Shown one piece after another: positions 37,161 through 45,617 of a DNA stretch of 64,000 bases (position 1 is its first letter; each line of letters starts with the position of its first letter). Position numbers and translations under genes: made by a program. The stretch is from Pinibacter aurantiacus (GTDB lineage Bacteria; Bacteroidota; Bacteroidia; Chitinophagales; Chitinophagaceae): NCBI RefSeq assembly GCF_019130065.1, contig NZ_JAHSPG010000017.1, positions 1 to 64,000 of the forward strand. Direction: 5' to 3'. Below the pieces are notes generated by a model, which was not told the DNA's origin, did not search any database, and saw only the letters and a list, made by a program, of their open reading frames with translations.

Positions 37161-38261
37161 TTAAAACCTCGTCGTTACTCCCGCAATCATCCACAGATCA
37201 TTCTTCACGGGCGTCGTTTCTTTTATGTACACTTCATTGCCGGATTGAAAATATCTTGCTTCTACTCTAAACAATACTTTGTCTGTTATGTTCCAATTAT
37301 AACAAAGACTTTCGCTGAAACTGTTGAAACCAATAACGTTAGTAACAGGCTGCACGATTACACCGTCTTTGTCATCGAAATATTCTACCCGCGCAGATAG
37401 TGAATGATGCTTTGAGAATGAATATTTGAGGGCTGTATTAGCCTGCCACCAATAACTATTTCCCATAGTATTATCATCTGTTAGTCTTTGCTGCAAACCA
37501 CCATAGACACATGCAGCAATGCTGACTTTTTCGGAAGGGTTCCAAACGGCATATAAATCAGTGAAATATCTTGTTCTGTAATCAGGGTGCGCTGCCGAAC
37601 TTTCATCTCCTATGTAGGTATCCCAATCAAGCGTAAGGTGTTCATTTGCGTTTAGCTCAAGATTTGATCCAAAACTCAAAGAATTGTTTACATCCGAAAT
37701 TTGCTGCCAGCCATTGAGTAAATACAAATTAGCTGAAAGCTTCTTACTTAATGGCAAAGAAAGCCTTGCTCCCGCCTGGTAATAAGGCGTATTTTCCGCG
37801 CCATAAGTTCTGGTATATACCAACTGGTTGAATGAAAAAGCGGATTCATAGGTATATGGCGAAGGCAGTATGCCGATATCCAGCCAGATGTTCTTTTTGG
37901 CAAATGGTTTGAAGCCGGCATATGCTTCAACGATATATTTCAGCGATCCGGTTTCCGCTGCATAGTTAGCATTCATATAGGTACCAAATCCCGGAGCCAG
38001 CGTGGCTCTTAGTCTTTCCGAGCTGTATTTAAATGAAACGTAAGCAAAGTTCAAATTCACTTCATTATTGCGTGAATGTGAAACAAAGTATGGTCTGTCC
38101 TTCGTTTGCAGTTTATTAAAATCATAACCGTAATAAGCGTCAATATTGCCTTCGATAGTAAGTGTTGATTTGTTGGTAGTGTCAATATTGATAACGGTTT
38201 GAGCTTCTGTTTTTGCGTATAATAAAGCCAATATAGCTGTAGTTAAAATTGTTCTTTTCAT
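37161..38261 (-). CDS. Outer-membrane beta-barrel protein (porin-like) in the kdp cluster
   Basis: A 366-residue protein with a signal peptide (cleaved near KTEAQ, residue 21). The rest is alternating amphipathic beta strands and ends with a C-terminal aromatic (TTRF), as expected of an outer-membrane barrel. The family is that of the roughly 350-residue porin-like proteins often found with kdp genes in this phylum. Its place between kdpC and kdpD suggests it passes potassium or osmolytes across the outer membrane, which is inference. It is co-directional with the cluster. Confidence 0.85.
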   Translation of the reverse strand: MKRTILTTAILALLYAKTEAQTVINIDTTNKSTLTIEGNIDAYYGYDFNKLQTKDRPYFVSHSRNNEVNLNFAYVSFKYSSERLRATLAPGFGTYMNANYAAETGSLKYIVEAYAGFKPFAKKNIWLDIGILPSPYTYESAFSFNQLVYTRTYGAENTPYYQAGARLSLPLSKKLSANLYLLNGWQQISDVNNSLSFGSNLELNANEHLTLDWDTYIGDESSAAHPDYRTRYFTDLYAVWNPSEKVSIAACVYGGLQQRLTDDNTMGNSYWWQANTALKYSFSKHHSLSARVEYFDDKDGVIVQPVTNVIGFNSFSESLCYNWNITDKVLFRVEARYFQSGNEVYIKETTPVKNDLWMIAGVTTRF

Positions 38262-38277
38262 TTGTAAGTATTTAGGA

Positions 38278-38448
38278 AGGCATACGGATGACGCTGACTT
38301 AACTGATTTGCACTGATCTTTTGTTGGGCAGTCAGCAAAATTGTATTAATCACTCTAACAAATCGATCAACTAATGACTCGAGTATTACGTTGGTAAACT
38401 ATTAAAGAAATCCGTGTAAATCAGTCAAATCAGTGTCATCTGTGTGCC
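38278..38448. repeat. Inverted repeat element, family N
   Basis: Left arm 38278-38318 (GATGACGCTGACTTAACTGA) and right arm 38407-38448 (AATCAGTCAAATCAGTGTCA) are complementary over about 39 positions with some mismatches. The unit is ACTGATTT-like. Confidence 0.8.
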
Positions 38449-38455
38449 ATTGTAT

Positions 38456-39019
38456 TTATTGCATTTCGTCTAATGTTGCATTCAGTTTAAGCACATTTAC
38501 TTTTGCAGGACCGAACATGCCGAGCAATGGTTTTACGGTTTGTTCGTCAACCAATGCGTTAAGTTTGTCTTCAGAAATATGTCTCGCTGCTGCGATGCGT
38601 TTTACCTGAATTTTTGCGCCTGCAGGAGAAAGATCTGGATCTAATCCACTACCGGAGGCGGTTACTAACTCTGCGGGAATGTCTTCTTTTTTTACTCCCG
38701 GATTGTGCACCAGAAACGTATCGATCCTGTCTTGCACTGTTTTCAAATAGTCAGGATTGGTTGGCCCTTTGTTGGAACCTGCAGAACCCGCTGCATTGTA
38801 ATCCACTGCAGATGGGCGGCTCCAGAAGTATTTGTCCTCCGTAAACTTCTGACCAATGTTTGCGTAACCAACCACTTTTCCGTTAACGCTAACGGTTTCA
38901 CCATTTCCCTTGCCGCGGGCCAGTTTGCCAACGGCAGATAAAAACAAAGGATATAAAACAGCAAGAAGGACAAGTAATACCGCTGTTAATTTTATTGAAG
39001 TAAGAAGATACTTTTTCAT
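38456..39019 (-). CDS. kdpC: Potassium-transporting ATPase subunit C
   Basis: The small subunit that stabilises KdpFABC and assists ATP binding. The 187 residues begin with one membrane helix (about 9-30, SIKLTAVLLVLLAVLYPLFL). Family motifs follow: GQKFTEDKYFWSRPSAVDYNAAGSAGSN (about 56-83), SGLDPDLSPAGAKIQVKRIA (about 128-147) and a C-terminal LGMFGPAKVNVLKLN. Length and motif order are normal. It is the fourth kdp gene in transcription order. Confidence 0.97.
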   Translation of the reverse strand: MKKYLLTSIKLTAVLLVLLAVLYPLFLSAVGKLARGKGNGETVSVNGKVVGYANIGQKFTEDKYFWSRPSAVDYNAAGSAGSNKGPTNPDYLKTVQDRIDTFLVHNPGVKKEDIPAELVTASGSGLDPDLSPAGAKIQVKRIAAARHISEDKLNALVDEQTVKPLLGMFGPAKVNVLKLNATLDEMQ

Positions 39020-39055
39020 GATTTTTATTTTTTAAAACTTGTAGGTGCTTCGCAC

Positions 39056-39150
39056 CTTTTTTTGCCACAGAGGCACAGAAGAACAGAGGATAGTATAAAC
39101 CGCTTATCAAGCTTCAGTAAAATTCAGTGTCCTCTGTGCCCCTGTGGCAA
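39056..39150. repeat. Inverted repeat element, family F (copy F2)
   Basis: Left arm 39056-39090 (GCCACAGAGGCACAGAAGAA) and right arm 39126-39150 (CTCTGTGCCCCTGTGGCAA). Same family as 3226-3369. Confidence 0.85.
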
Positions 39151-39157
39151 ATTGGTT

Positions 39158-41227
39158 CTACATAAACACTCCCAGCACCACATCAATCAACTTGATTCCT
39201 ATGAACGGTGCAACAATACCTCCAAGGCCATAGATCAAAAGATTTCTTCTAAGCAGTGCACTCGCTCCTATTGGTTTATAAGAAACGCCGCGCAATGAAA
39301 GAGGAATCAGCATCGGAATAATGATCGCGTTGAAAATTACTGCTGATAATATCGCACTCTCCGGACTTTTAAGATGCATGATGTTCATTGCTTGCAAAGC
39401 AGGGATTGATGTAATAAACAATGCAGGGACAATGGCGAAATATTTGGCTACATCATTGGCGATGGAGAACGTAGTGATGGTTCCTCTGGTAATTAGTAGT
39501 TGTTTACCAATTTCAACGATCTCGATCAATTTAGTAGGATCGTTATCAAGGTCCACCATGTTGCCCGCTTCTTTCGCCGCTTGTGTACCACTGTTCATCG
39601 CCACGCCAACATCTGCCTGGGCAAGTGCTGGTGCGTCGTTGGTACCATCACCCATCATCGCAACAAGCTTACCTGTATGCTGTTCTTTTTTGATGTAGTT
39701 CATTTTATCCTCGGGCTTTGCCTCTGCTATAAAATCGTCCACACCTGCTTTTTCAGCAATGTATTTTGCGGTCAATGGGTTGTCACCTGTTACCATTACG
39801 GTCTTCACTCCCATTTTTCTTAAGCGCTCAAAACGTTCGCCGATGCCGGGTTTGATGATATCCTGCAATTCAATCACACCTTGCACCTGGTTGTTTTTGC
39901 TCACCACAAGCGGGGTTCCGCCATTTGATGCAATGAGCTTAACTCTTTCTTCAGTTTCAATAGGGAACGGATTACCTGCTTTTGATACTTGATTTTTAAT
40001 GGCATCGAATGCGCCTTTTCGGATCTTTTCATTGTCAAAGTCAACACCGCTGCTTCTTGTTTCAGCAGTGAATTCTATAAATTTTGGCTGACTGTGTTTT
40101 GATAATAAAACTTGTCTGTAGTCATCAATGTTTTTAGGAGAGCCATTGCTGTTTACTGCAAGTTCTACAATTGATTTTCCTTCCGGCGTTTGATCGGCAA
40201 CAGAGGCCAATGCACATGTTTCGATAAATGTTTTGGCATCTATGCCTTTTACCGGCCAAAAGTTGGTGGCTTTACGGTTACCGATGGTGATGGTACCCGT
40301 TTTATCCAACAACAGCGTGTCAATGTCTCCCGCTGTTTCAACCGCCTTACCACTTTTAGTGATCACGTTTGCACGTAGTGCGCGGTCCATGCCGGCAATA
40401 CCAATGGCACTTAGCAAACCACCGATGGTTGTAGGAATAAGACACACAAACAATGAAATAAATGCAGCGATGCTAATAGTGGTGTTGGCATAATCTGCGA
40501 ATGGTTTCAATGTTACGCAGACAATGATAAAGATGAGTGTAAAGCTTGCCAGCAAAATGGTCAGCGCGATTTCATTCGGTGTTTTTTGCCTGGATGCACC
40601 TTCTACCAATGCGATCATTTTATCAAGAAAGCTTTCGCCTGGCTCAGTGGTGACGCGTACTTTGATGTGATCGGATAATACTTTTGTACCGCCGGTTACA
40701 GAAGATTTATCACCACCAGCTTCGCGTATTACGGGCGCAGATTCGCCGGTGATTGCGCTTTCGTCAATGGTAGCAAGACCCTCAACTATTTCACCATCCA
40801 TTGGAATAATATCGCCTGCATCGCAAACGAAGTAATCGCCTTTTTGCAAACGGGATGATGAAACGATTTCAATTTCGTTGGTGAAAATTTCACCTACAAG
40901 ATTTACTTTTTTCGCGGGTGTTTCTTCGCGTGTTTTACGTAAACTGTCGGCTTGTGCCTTACCTCTTGCTTCAGCAATGGCTTCAGCAAAGTTTGCGAAC
41001 AGCAGCGTTAAAAACAAGACAATAAAAATGGTAAGGTTATAACCAAAGTTGCCAATGGTTTTGTCTTTTACTGTATACGAATAGATCGTTACCACCAGCA
41101 TTACCAGCGTTCCAATTTCCACTGTAAACATTACAGGATTGCGGAACATGCTGCGTGGATTGAGTTTTATGAAGGATTGCGCAAGAGCTGGTTTGATAAG
41201 CTCAGTAGCGAACATTGATGATTTCAT
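39158..41227 (-). CDS. kdpB: Potassium-transporting P-type ATPase subunit B
   Basis: The catalytic P-type ATPase subunit of KdpFABC. The 689 residues carry the actuator motif TGES (160-163), the phosphorylation motif D308KTGT, a selectivity-region CLIPTTIGG (262-270), and the hinge motifs TGDNPLTA and [19 protein letters not shown]. Length equals the usual KdpB. The start is followed by [35 protein letters not shown], which aligns with the family N-terminus. Spacing to kdpA is about 100 bp, filled by a repeat. Confidence 0.98.
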   Translation of the reverse strand: MKSSMFATELIKPALAQSFIKLNPRSMFRNPVMFTVEIGTLVMLVVTIYSYTVKDKTIGNFGYNLTIFIVLFLTLLFANFAEAIAEARGKAQADSLRKTREETPAKKVNLVGEIFTNEIEIVSSSRLQKGDYFVCDAGDIIPMDGEIVEGLATIDESAITGESAPVIREAGGDKSSVTGGTKVLSDHIKVRVTTEPGESFLDKMIALVEGASRQKTPNEIALTILLASFTLIFIIVCVTLKPFADYANTTISIAAFISLFVCLIPTTIGGLLSAIGIAGMDRALRANVITKSGKAVETAGDIDTLLLDKTGTITIGNRKATNFWPVKGIDAKTFIETCALASVADQTPEGKSIVELAVNSNGSPKNIDDYRQVLLSKHSQPKFIEFTAETRSSGVDFDNEKIRKGAFDAIKNQVSKAGNPFPIETEERVKLIASNGGTPLVVSKNNQVQGVIELQDIIKPGIGERFERLRKMGVKTVMVTGDNPLTAKYIAEKAGVDDFIAEAKPEDKMNYIKKEQHTGKLVAMMGDGTNDAPALAQADVGVAMNSGTQAAKEAGNMVDLDNDPTKLIEIVEIGKQLLITRGTITTFSIANDVAKYFAIVPALFITSIPALQAMNIMHLKSPESAILSAVIFNAIIIPMLIPLSLRGVSYKPIGASALLRRNLLIYGLGGIVAPFIGIKLIDVVLGVFM

Positions 41228-41229
41228 TT

Positions 41230-41333
41230 CAATTAATAATTAATAATTAAAAATTAATAGTGTGGCATAAAAAGAGTCGTTGATTATTGCTTTGAGTATA
41301 GCGTATTAATTATTCATTATTAATTATTAATTC
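41230..41333. repeat. Inverted repeat element, family D (copy D2), overlapping the kdpA stop codon
   Basis: Left arm 41230-41260 and right arm 41303-41333 repeat AATTAATAATTAATAATT. The right arm, read on the minus strand, begins GAATTAATAATT and supplies the last Asn codon and TAA stop of kdpA. Confidence 0.88.
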
Positions 41334-43045
41334 GCTCCGCGCAACGCTTCCGATATCGGGCCCAGTGCCAGCGCAGGGAAATATGATAACGCATTGATGA
41401 TGATAATTACCGCCATGGTCATCATTCCAAATGTCAGCGAATCTGTTTTCAGTGTTCCTGCAGACTCAGGCACATATTTCTTTTTTGCCAGCAAACCTGC
41501 AATGGCAACCGGGCCGATAATCGGAAGGAACCTGGCGAGTATCAAAACAAAACCGGTACTTACGTTCCAGAAAATATTGTTGTCACCCAAGCCTTCAAAA
41601 CCGCTACCGTTATTGGCATTGGCCGAAGTGAACTCGTACAGCATTTCGGAAAATCCGTGATAGGAAGGGTTATTCAGCCATGCCGAAGGTTTTACTGCCC
41701 AGGCCATGTCTCCGTGATGTGCTACAAAATACGCTGCCAGCGCGGCGCCTCCTTTGATAAGAAATGCAGACAACAATGTTACCAAAGCGGCGATCTTTAC
41801 TTCACGCGCCTCTACCTTGTGTCCCATAAACTCAGGCGTACGACCAACCATCAACCCAGATATAAAGACGGCTATAATGATGTAGATATAGTAGTTAAGA
41901 ATACCCACGCCGCAACCGCCATAGAATGCATTGATCATCATCCCCAGCAATTGCATCAATCCTGAAACCGGCATGCTGCTATCGTGCATGGAGTTGACAG
42001 AACCCGTAGAAATAACTGTGGTGATGATGCTCCAATAACCGGACGCAGCCGGCCCAAAGCGAACTTCTTTTCCTTCCATGGCGCCTGTTGGCTGACTGAC
42101 GCCAAGTTTTGCAATCGCAGGACTACCACTTATTTCGGAGACCATTGTTGGCACGAGTAAGCAAAGCATACCGATGGTCATGATACCAAATATTACATAC
42201 GCAAATTTTTTCCGTTTGATATACAAACCCATTGCAAACAGCATGGCTATTGGAATGACTGTTTGTGCAATCAATTCGAGCATACTGGTGAAGTAGTTTG
42301 GATTTTCCAGCGGGTGCGCAGAGTTGGCACCGAACCAACCACCTCCGTTTGTTCCGAGATGTTTGATGGCAACCATTCCCGCAACAGGGCCGCGAGAAAC
42401 GCCTACTGTATCACCTTGCATTGTTACAATGGTGTCTTTTCCTGCAAAGCTGGATGGCATACCATTGAAGGTGAAAAGAATTGCGATGATGATACAAACC
42501 GGCAATAATATCCGGGTAATTGTTTTGGTAAATATTTGCCAGAAGTTACCAAGGTTGTTGGTTGTTTTGGCTTTTAACGCATTGAAAACGCCTACCAGGG
42601 CTGCGATACCCGTTGCCGCACTTACGAATTGCAGGAACGTTACTACAAATAGTTGCGTTAGATAAGTTACGCCTGATTCCCCTGAATAGTGTTGCAGGTC
42701 ACAGTTTACCAAAAAACTGATGGCTGTGTTAAATGCGAGATCAGGTGTCTGGGCCGGGTTGCCATCAGGGTTCAACGGCAGTTTATCCTGGAATAATAAC
42801 ATGAAAAAAGCATACACGAACCATAGCATATTTATGGTGAGCAATGCTTTTAAAAATTCTTTCCAATTCATTTCTTTCTGAGGGTCAATACCACAAAATC
42901 GGTAGATGAATTTTTCAACCGGGTTCATGAAATCGGTAACTGTTCTTTCTACTGCAAATACTTTTGCGATATATCTGCCGAGTGGTATTGCCAATAGTAC
43001 GGTTATGATAAAGGTGACTATCACACCTGTTAGTTCTGTGTTCAT
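41327..43045 (-). CDS. kdpA: Potassium-transporting ATPase subunit A
   Basis: The potassium-binding, channel-like subunit of KdpFABC. I start it at ATG 43045 (MNTELTGVIVTFIITVLLAIPLGRYIAKVF), giving 572 residues. An in-frame ATG at 43126 would add 27 residues that are just translation of a family C repeat. Signature regions: FRFCGIDPQKEMNWKEF-like loop after helix 1, selectivity loops including TNGGGWFGANSAHPLENPN, and about ten membrane helices. It follows kdpF after a 177-bp gap. The last codon and stop come from a family D repeat. Confidence 0.98.
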   Translation of the reverse strand: MNTELTGVIVTFIITVLLAIPLGRYIAKVFAVERTVTDFMNPVEKFIYRFCGIDPQKEMNWKEFLKALLTINMLWFVYAFFMLLFQDKLPLNPDGNPAQTPDLAFNTAISFLVNCDLQHYSGESGVTYLTQLFVVTFLQFVSAATGIAALVGVFNALKAKTTNNLGNFWQIFTKTITRILLPVCIIIAILFTFNGMPSSFAGKDTIVTMQGDTVGVSRGPVAGMVAIKHLGTNGGGWFGANSAHPLENPNYFTSMLELIAQTVIPIAMLFAMGLYIKRKKFAYVIFGIMTIGMLCLLVPTMVSEISGSPAIAKLGVSQPTGAMEGKEVRFGPAASGYWSIITTVISTGSVNSMHDSSMPVSGLMQLLGMMINAFYGGCGVGILNYYIYIIIAVFISGLMVGRTPEFMGHKVEAREVKIAALVTLLSAFLIKGGAALAAYFVAHHGDMAWAVKPSAWLNNPSYHGFSEMLYEFTSANANNGSGFEGLGDNNIFWNVSTGFVLILARFLPIIGPVAIAGLLAKKKYVPESAGTLKTDSLTFGMMTMAVIIIINALSYFPALALGPISEALRGAN

Positions 43046-43058
43046 TTTGAGATTTTTA

Positions 43059-43225
43059 GTGACTGAGTAACTGAATAACTGAATAACTGAGTTGTAGAAT
43101 GTTGAAGATGATTTTTTAAATGCCAACTTTCATCTGCTCTACGTTGAATAACAGAGTGATTGAATACTAACACGGTCGTCGACCTGAAATTTCAGTTATT
43201 CAGTTACTCAGTTATTCAGTTATTA
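43059..43225. repeat. Inverted repeat element, family C (copy C3)
   Basis: Left arm 43059-43092 and right arm 43191-43224 with TAACTGAA-type units. The centre is homologous to that of 26904-27073 (shared TTGAAGATG at one end, ACTTTCAT and GAATA.CAGAGT.ATTGAATA in the middle). It abuts the kdpF stop codon. Confidence 0.88.
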
Positions 43226-43300
43226 GAATTTTTCTGGTTTTACAAGCACATACACCAGGTAAACAAATACGATAATCGAGATAGCGAATAATGTGTTCAT
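43223..43300 (-). CDS. kdpF: KdpF small membrane subunit
   Basis: A 25-residue single-helix peptide: MNTLFAISIIVFVYLVYVLV then KPEKF. The C-terminal YVLVKPEKF matches the KdpF family ending (Y..L..PE.F). It stabilises the KdpABC complex in E. coli. It lies immediately upstream of kdpA in the normal place. The stop codon TAA is followed directly by the family C repeat (TAACTGAATAACTGAG). Confidence 0.93.
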   Translation of the reverse strand: MNTLFAISIIVFVYLVYVLVKPEKF

Positions 43301-43320
43301 AGTAGTTGTTTTTAGGGTGC

Positions 43321-43404
43321 TTAAATGTTTTCAAACCAATCAACAGATTTGAAAAAAATATAAAAGCAAATAAGCCCTGCGAGGCATAATAATAATGTGA
43401 TCAT
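43321..43404 (-). CDS. Putative 27-residue membrane peptide upstream of kdpF
   Basis: An ATG-to-TAA frame reading MITLLLCLAGLICFYIFFKS then VDWFENI. It has one strongly hydrophobic helix (about 2-18) and a short charged tail, much like KdpF in size and layout. It ends 20 bp before the kdpF start codon on the same strand and so would be the first gene of the kdp operon. I recognise no named family. An extra accessory subunit or a leader peptide are both possible. Confidence 0.6.
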   Translation of the reverse strand: MITLLLCLAGLICFYIFFKSVDWFENI

Positions 43405-43504
43405 TTTGGGTGTAAATTGAAATTTGGAATTGTTGGTTTTCTGACTGCCGTTTAGCTTTACCCTTGCGGTGGATCATTCGTTTTCATTGTGTATTGTTTG
43501 ACGC

Positions 43505-43528
43505 TATATTGCCAAACGAAATGCCACA
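43505..43528 (-). promoter_or_regulatory. Degenerate -24/-12 (sigma-54-like) sequence upstream of the kdp operon
   Basis: The minus strand reads TGGCATTTCGTTTGGCA, against TGGCACG-N4-TTGCA. The -24 part fits; the -12 part has either one mismatch or one extra base. It is about 100 bp upstream of the first ORF. Confidence 0.3.
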
Positions 43529-43596
43529 GAAAAGAAAAATGGAGTGTGATTGAATGAAATGCAGTGGGGATAGCCGTTTGGGGAAATTTTATAAGA

Positions 43597-43616
43597 ATTT
43601 GGCATAACGGCCAAAT
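43597..43616. promoter_or_regulatory. Dyad ATTTGGC-N6-GCCAAAT, possible activator site
   Basis: A perfect 7-bp dyad with a 6-bp spacer, about 80 bp upstream of the -24/-12-like sequence, the distance at which NtrC-type activators bind. Related half sites (GTTTGG, GCCAAAC) occur at 43575 and 43511. Binding by the regulator at 32013 is inferred. Confidence 0.45.
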
Positions 43617-43619
43617 GCG

Positions 43620-43663
43620 AAAAACCCTTCCATTTTGGAAAGGTCATTGTCAAAATGGAAGGG
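43620..43663 (-). terminator. Terminator with 13-bp stem
   Basis: CCCTTCCATTTTG (43625-43637) pairs perfectly with CAAAATGGAAGGG (43651-43663); on the minus strand five T follow. It can end transcription from the gene stopping at 43829 and insulate the kdp promoter. The 424-bp gap 43405-43828 holds this, the two regulatory candidates and the next repeat. Confidence 0.8.
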
Positions 43664-43666
43664 AAT

Positions 43667-43810
43667 GAGGCTTCGACAAGCTCAGCCTGACAGCGACAAG
43701 CTCAGCCTGACAGCGACAAGCTCAGCCTGACAGCGATATGTTCGACCTGACTTCGACAAGCTCAGTCTGACACTCTGCTTTTGCTGTCAGGCTGAGCTTG
43801 TCGAAGCCTC
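43667..43810. repeat. Family L: three tandem 20-mers plus complementary arm
   Basis: GACAAGCTCAGCCTGACAGC is repeated head to tail at 43675-43694, 43695-43714 and 43715-43734, followed by a diverged copy (about 43750-43772) and the complement GCTGTCAGGCTGAGCTTGTC near 43783-43802. The outer ends GAGGCTTC/GAAGCCTC also pair. Confidence 0.92.
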
Positions 43811-43828
43811 TGATAATTAAACAGCGTG

Positions 43829-45274
43829 TTACTTTTTTACTTCCACTACTTTGCGTCCGTTGAATTTGTACGTTTTGCCACCAATCATCATTTGCTTTCC
43901 TTCTTTTAACATGGTAAGATCCACAACATCTTCGTTTAAAAAATGAAGTGATCCGCCCGTGAGCAAAGCAACCGTAATGCAATCAGGATTTACGCCTATC
44001 ATGTTGTCGCCACAGACAACCACTTTTACCGGCTTGTGAATGTCTTTTGCCAGCACTATATCACGCATTGGAGCCCAATTGTCTGCCAACAGCACAACGT
44101 CGTTACAATCAGGAAACATTTCAATGGCTTTGATGATGGCTTCGCAGTCATTTTCTGGCTCGTCTCCCCCATTTCCTTTGCGCATTGAATTTTTAATAAA
44201 AGATGCTGCAGTTTCAATGTTAACATACTCCTCGCCATATATTCCACCAGTCGAACCGATCTGTTTCTGGTTATCAGCTTTGATGCCGCCGTCGTTAAAA
44301 CAAACAAGATATTTGACAGACGAATCTTCATTGTGTAATGCCAGCCAGGAAATTAACTGGGCCGTATACCGCGACATACTACCGGTAACGTCAGCAATTA
44401 CAAGCGCATCTGCAACTGGAATTCTGTTTAAAACAGAAGGAATGGTTCCGTTTATTGTTGAGCGTTCGCGGGAAGGGCCTTTTAACGGATCATCTTTCGC
44501 AATAACTACCATCGGACTTAATACCAGGAATACGGAATCGCTTTTAATGGCCAGCTCCTGCGGAAAAACCAACAGGCCATCCTTTCTTGCAGTTTCTGTC
44601 GATATTTTAATGAGCGTGTCTTTTTTGGGCCAAAATAGTTTTTTTACCAACTTTTCATCATTGGTAAGTATTTTGATTGGTCTTCCCGCATACTCTCTGT
44701 AGAGGTTCGCATTTTTTCCGTGAATAACATCCCAATGACGAATCTTGTCTGGTGCCACGCTGTCCTTTATTGGCGGGGGTTTGCGAAGTTGTTTAACTAC
44801 ACTGTCTATGTATGCAATTTCGGTTTCAGTGTCTTCAGGTTTGTATTGGGGACGATAGTTGATCACCCATCCATGCAAAAGACCGAGCGATGATTCTTTA
44901 TCTTTTCCATCCAGTTGACGTATCATTTGCCAACTGATAATGTTGTCGTGAATATTGATGGGAATAAGATTCAGTAGATTATTATATCGCTTTCTATTCA
45001 AAGGTTTCAAGTCCTGCGAAGAAGGGTAATCTGTGAACACCAGGTCGACGGACAATATCTGTGCGCCTTTTAGTTTCCATATTCCGGTAGTGTCTAAAAT
45101 ATCTGGCTGGCCGAAGTTCATCTTCAGCAAAAGGCTCTCGTTGCTTTCTGTAGGTTGTGTATATTTTGGAACAAGAATAACACGATTGTCCAAAAGCGAA
45201 TCAATGAACTTGCTTCGCTGGGCATTGAGCAAGAGTGGTAATAAGGCAAGCAAGAGGCACGGTAGTGTTTTCAA
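43829..45274 (-). CDS. Secreted von Willebrand A-like domain protein
   Basis: A 481-residue protein with a signal peptide (MKTLPCLLLALLPLLLNAQ). The C-terminal half (about 285-440) is a VWA fold: VADALVIADVTGSMSRY holds a MIDAS-like D295-x-T297-x-S299, and GNGGDEPENDCEAIIKAIEMFP plus NDVVLLADNWAPMRDI follow as in other VWA proteins. The N-terminal 280 residues match nothing I know. A role in periplasmic or surface binding is plausible; no partner gene adjoins. It is transcribed alone. Confidence 0.87.
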   Translation of the reverse strand: MKTLPCLLLALLPLLLNAQRSKFIDSLLDNRVILVPKYTQPTESNESLLLKMNFGQPDILDTTGIWKLKGAQILSVDLVFTDYPSSQDLKPLNRKRYNNLLNLIPINIHDNIISWQMIRQLDGKDKESSLGLLHGWVINYRPQYKPEDTETEIAYIDSVVKQLRKPPPIKDSVAPDKIRHWDVIHGKNANLYREYAGRPIKILTNDEKLVKKLFWPKKDTLIKISTETARKDGLLVFPQELAIKSDSVFLVLSPMVVIAKDDPLKGPSRERSTINGTIPSVLNRIPVADALVIADVTGSMSRYTAQLISWLALHNEDSSVKYLVCFNDGGIKADNQKQIGSTGGIYGEEYVNIETAASFIKNSMRKGNGGDEPENDCEAIIKAIEMFPDCNDVVLLADNWAPMRDIVLAKDIHKPVKVVVCGDNMIGVNPDCITVALLTGGSLHFLNEDVVDLTMLKEGKQMMIGGKTYKFNGRKVVEVKK

Positions 45275-45318
45275 TTGAAAATGGTTTGTGTTTGTTTTGA
45301 ATCTTCACATTTTTTTTC

Positions 45319-45592
45319 ACCACTAAGGCACTGAGGACACAAAGCCTCACTTAGGTGTACAATTTACGAAAAATCAATAGAATGCTGTATCTTGATGGAA
45401 CGCCCGCCTGAATGATATGTCGGGCAGGCAGATTTTCATGATTGTCATGATTTTCATGATTTTTAATTGGTTATCCAAGTCGCTGACCAATGCGATACTG
45501 CTGAAGTGTGCGACGCAACGATGATCAATTTTTGTACCACTGCTGATCCCAAAAAATCTTCACCAATCATGACAATCATGAAAATCAGCGTT
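45319..45592. repeat. Half family B element and inverted repeat family K (copy K2)
   Basis: Family B left arm only at 45319-45356. Family K arms at 45430-45465 (GATTTTCATGATTGTCATGA) and 45561-45592 (AATCATGACAATCATGAAAA). The K2 centre contains TGAAGTGTGCGACGCAAC, shared with element A4. This fills the 343-bp gap 45275-45617 between divergent genes; no promoter stood out. Confidence 0.82.
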
Positions 45593-45617
45593 CCTTCTCT
45601 TACCTCAAAATGCGTTT

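Noticed and set aside
43045..43126. Upstream ATG for kdpA
   Set aside because: The added 27 residues are translated repeat DNA; the family N-terminus starts at MNTELTG.
43675..43734. Tandem 20-bp units as a possible origin or partition iteron array
   Set aside because: The same core occurs as an isolated hairpin at 21779-21838, and no replication or partition gene is near.
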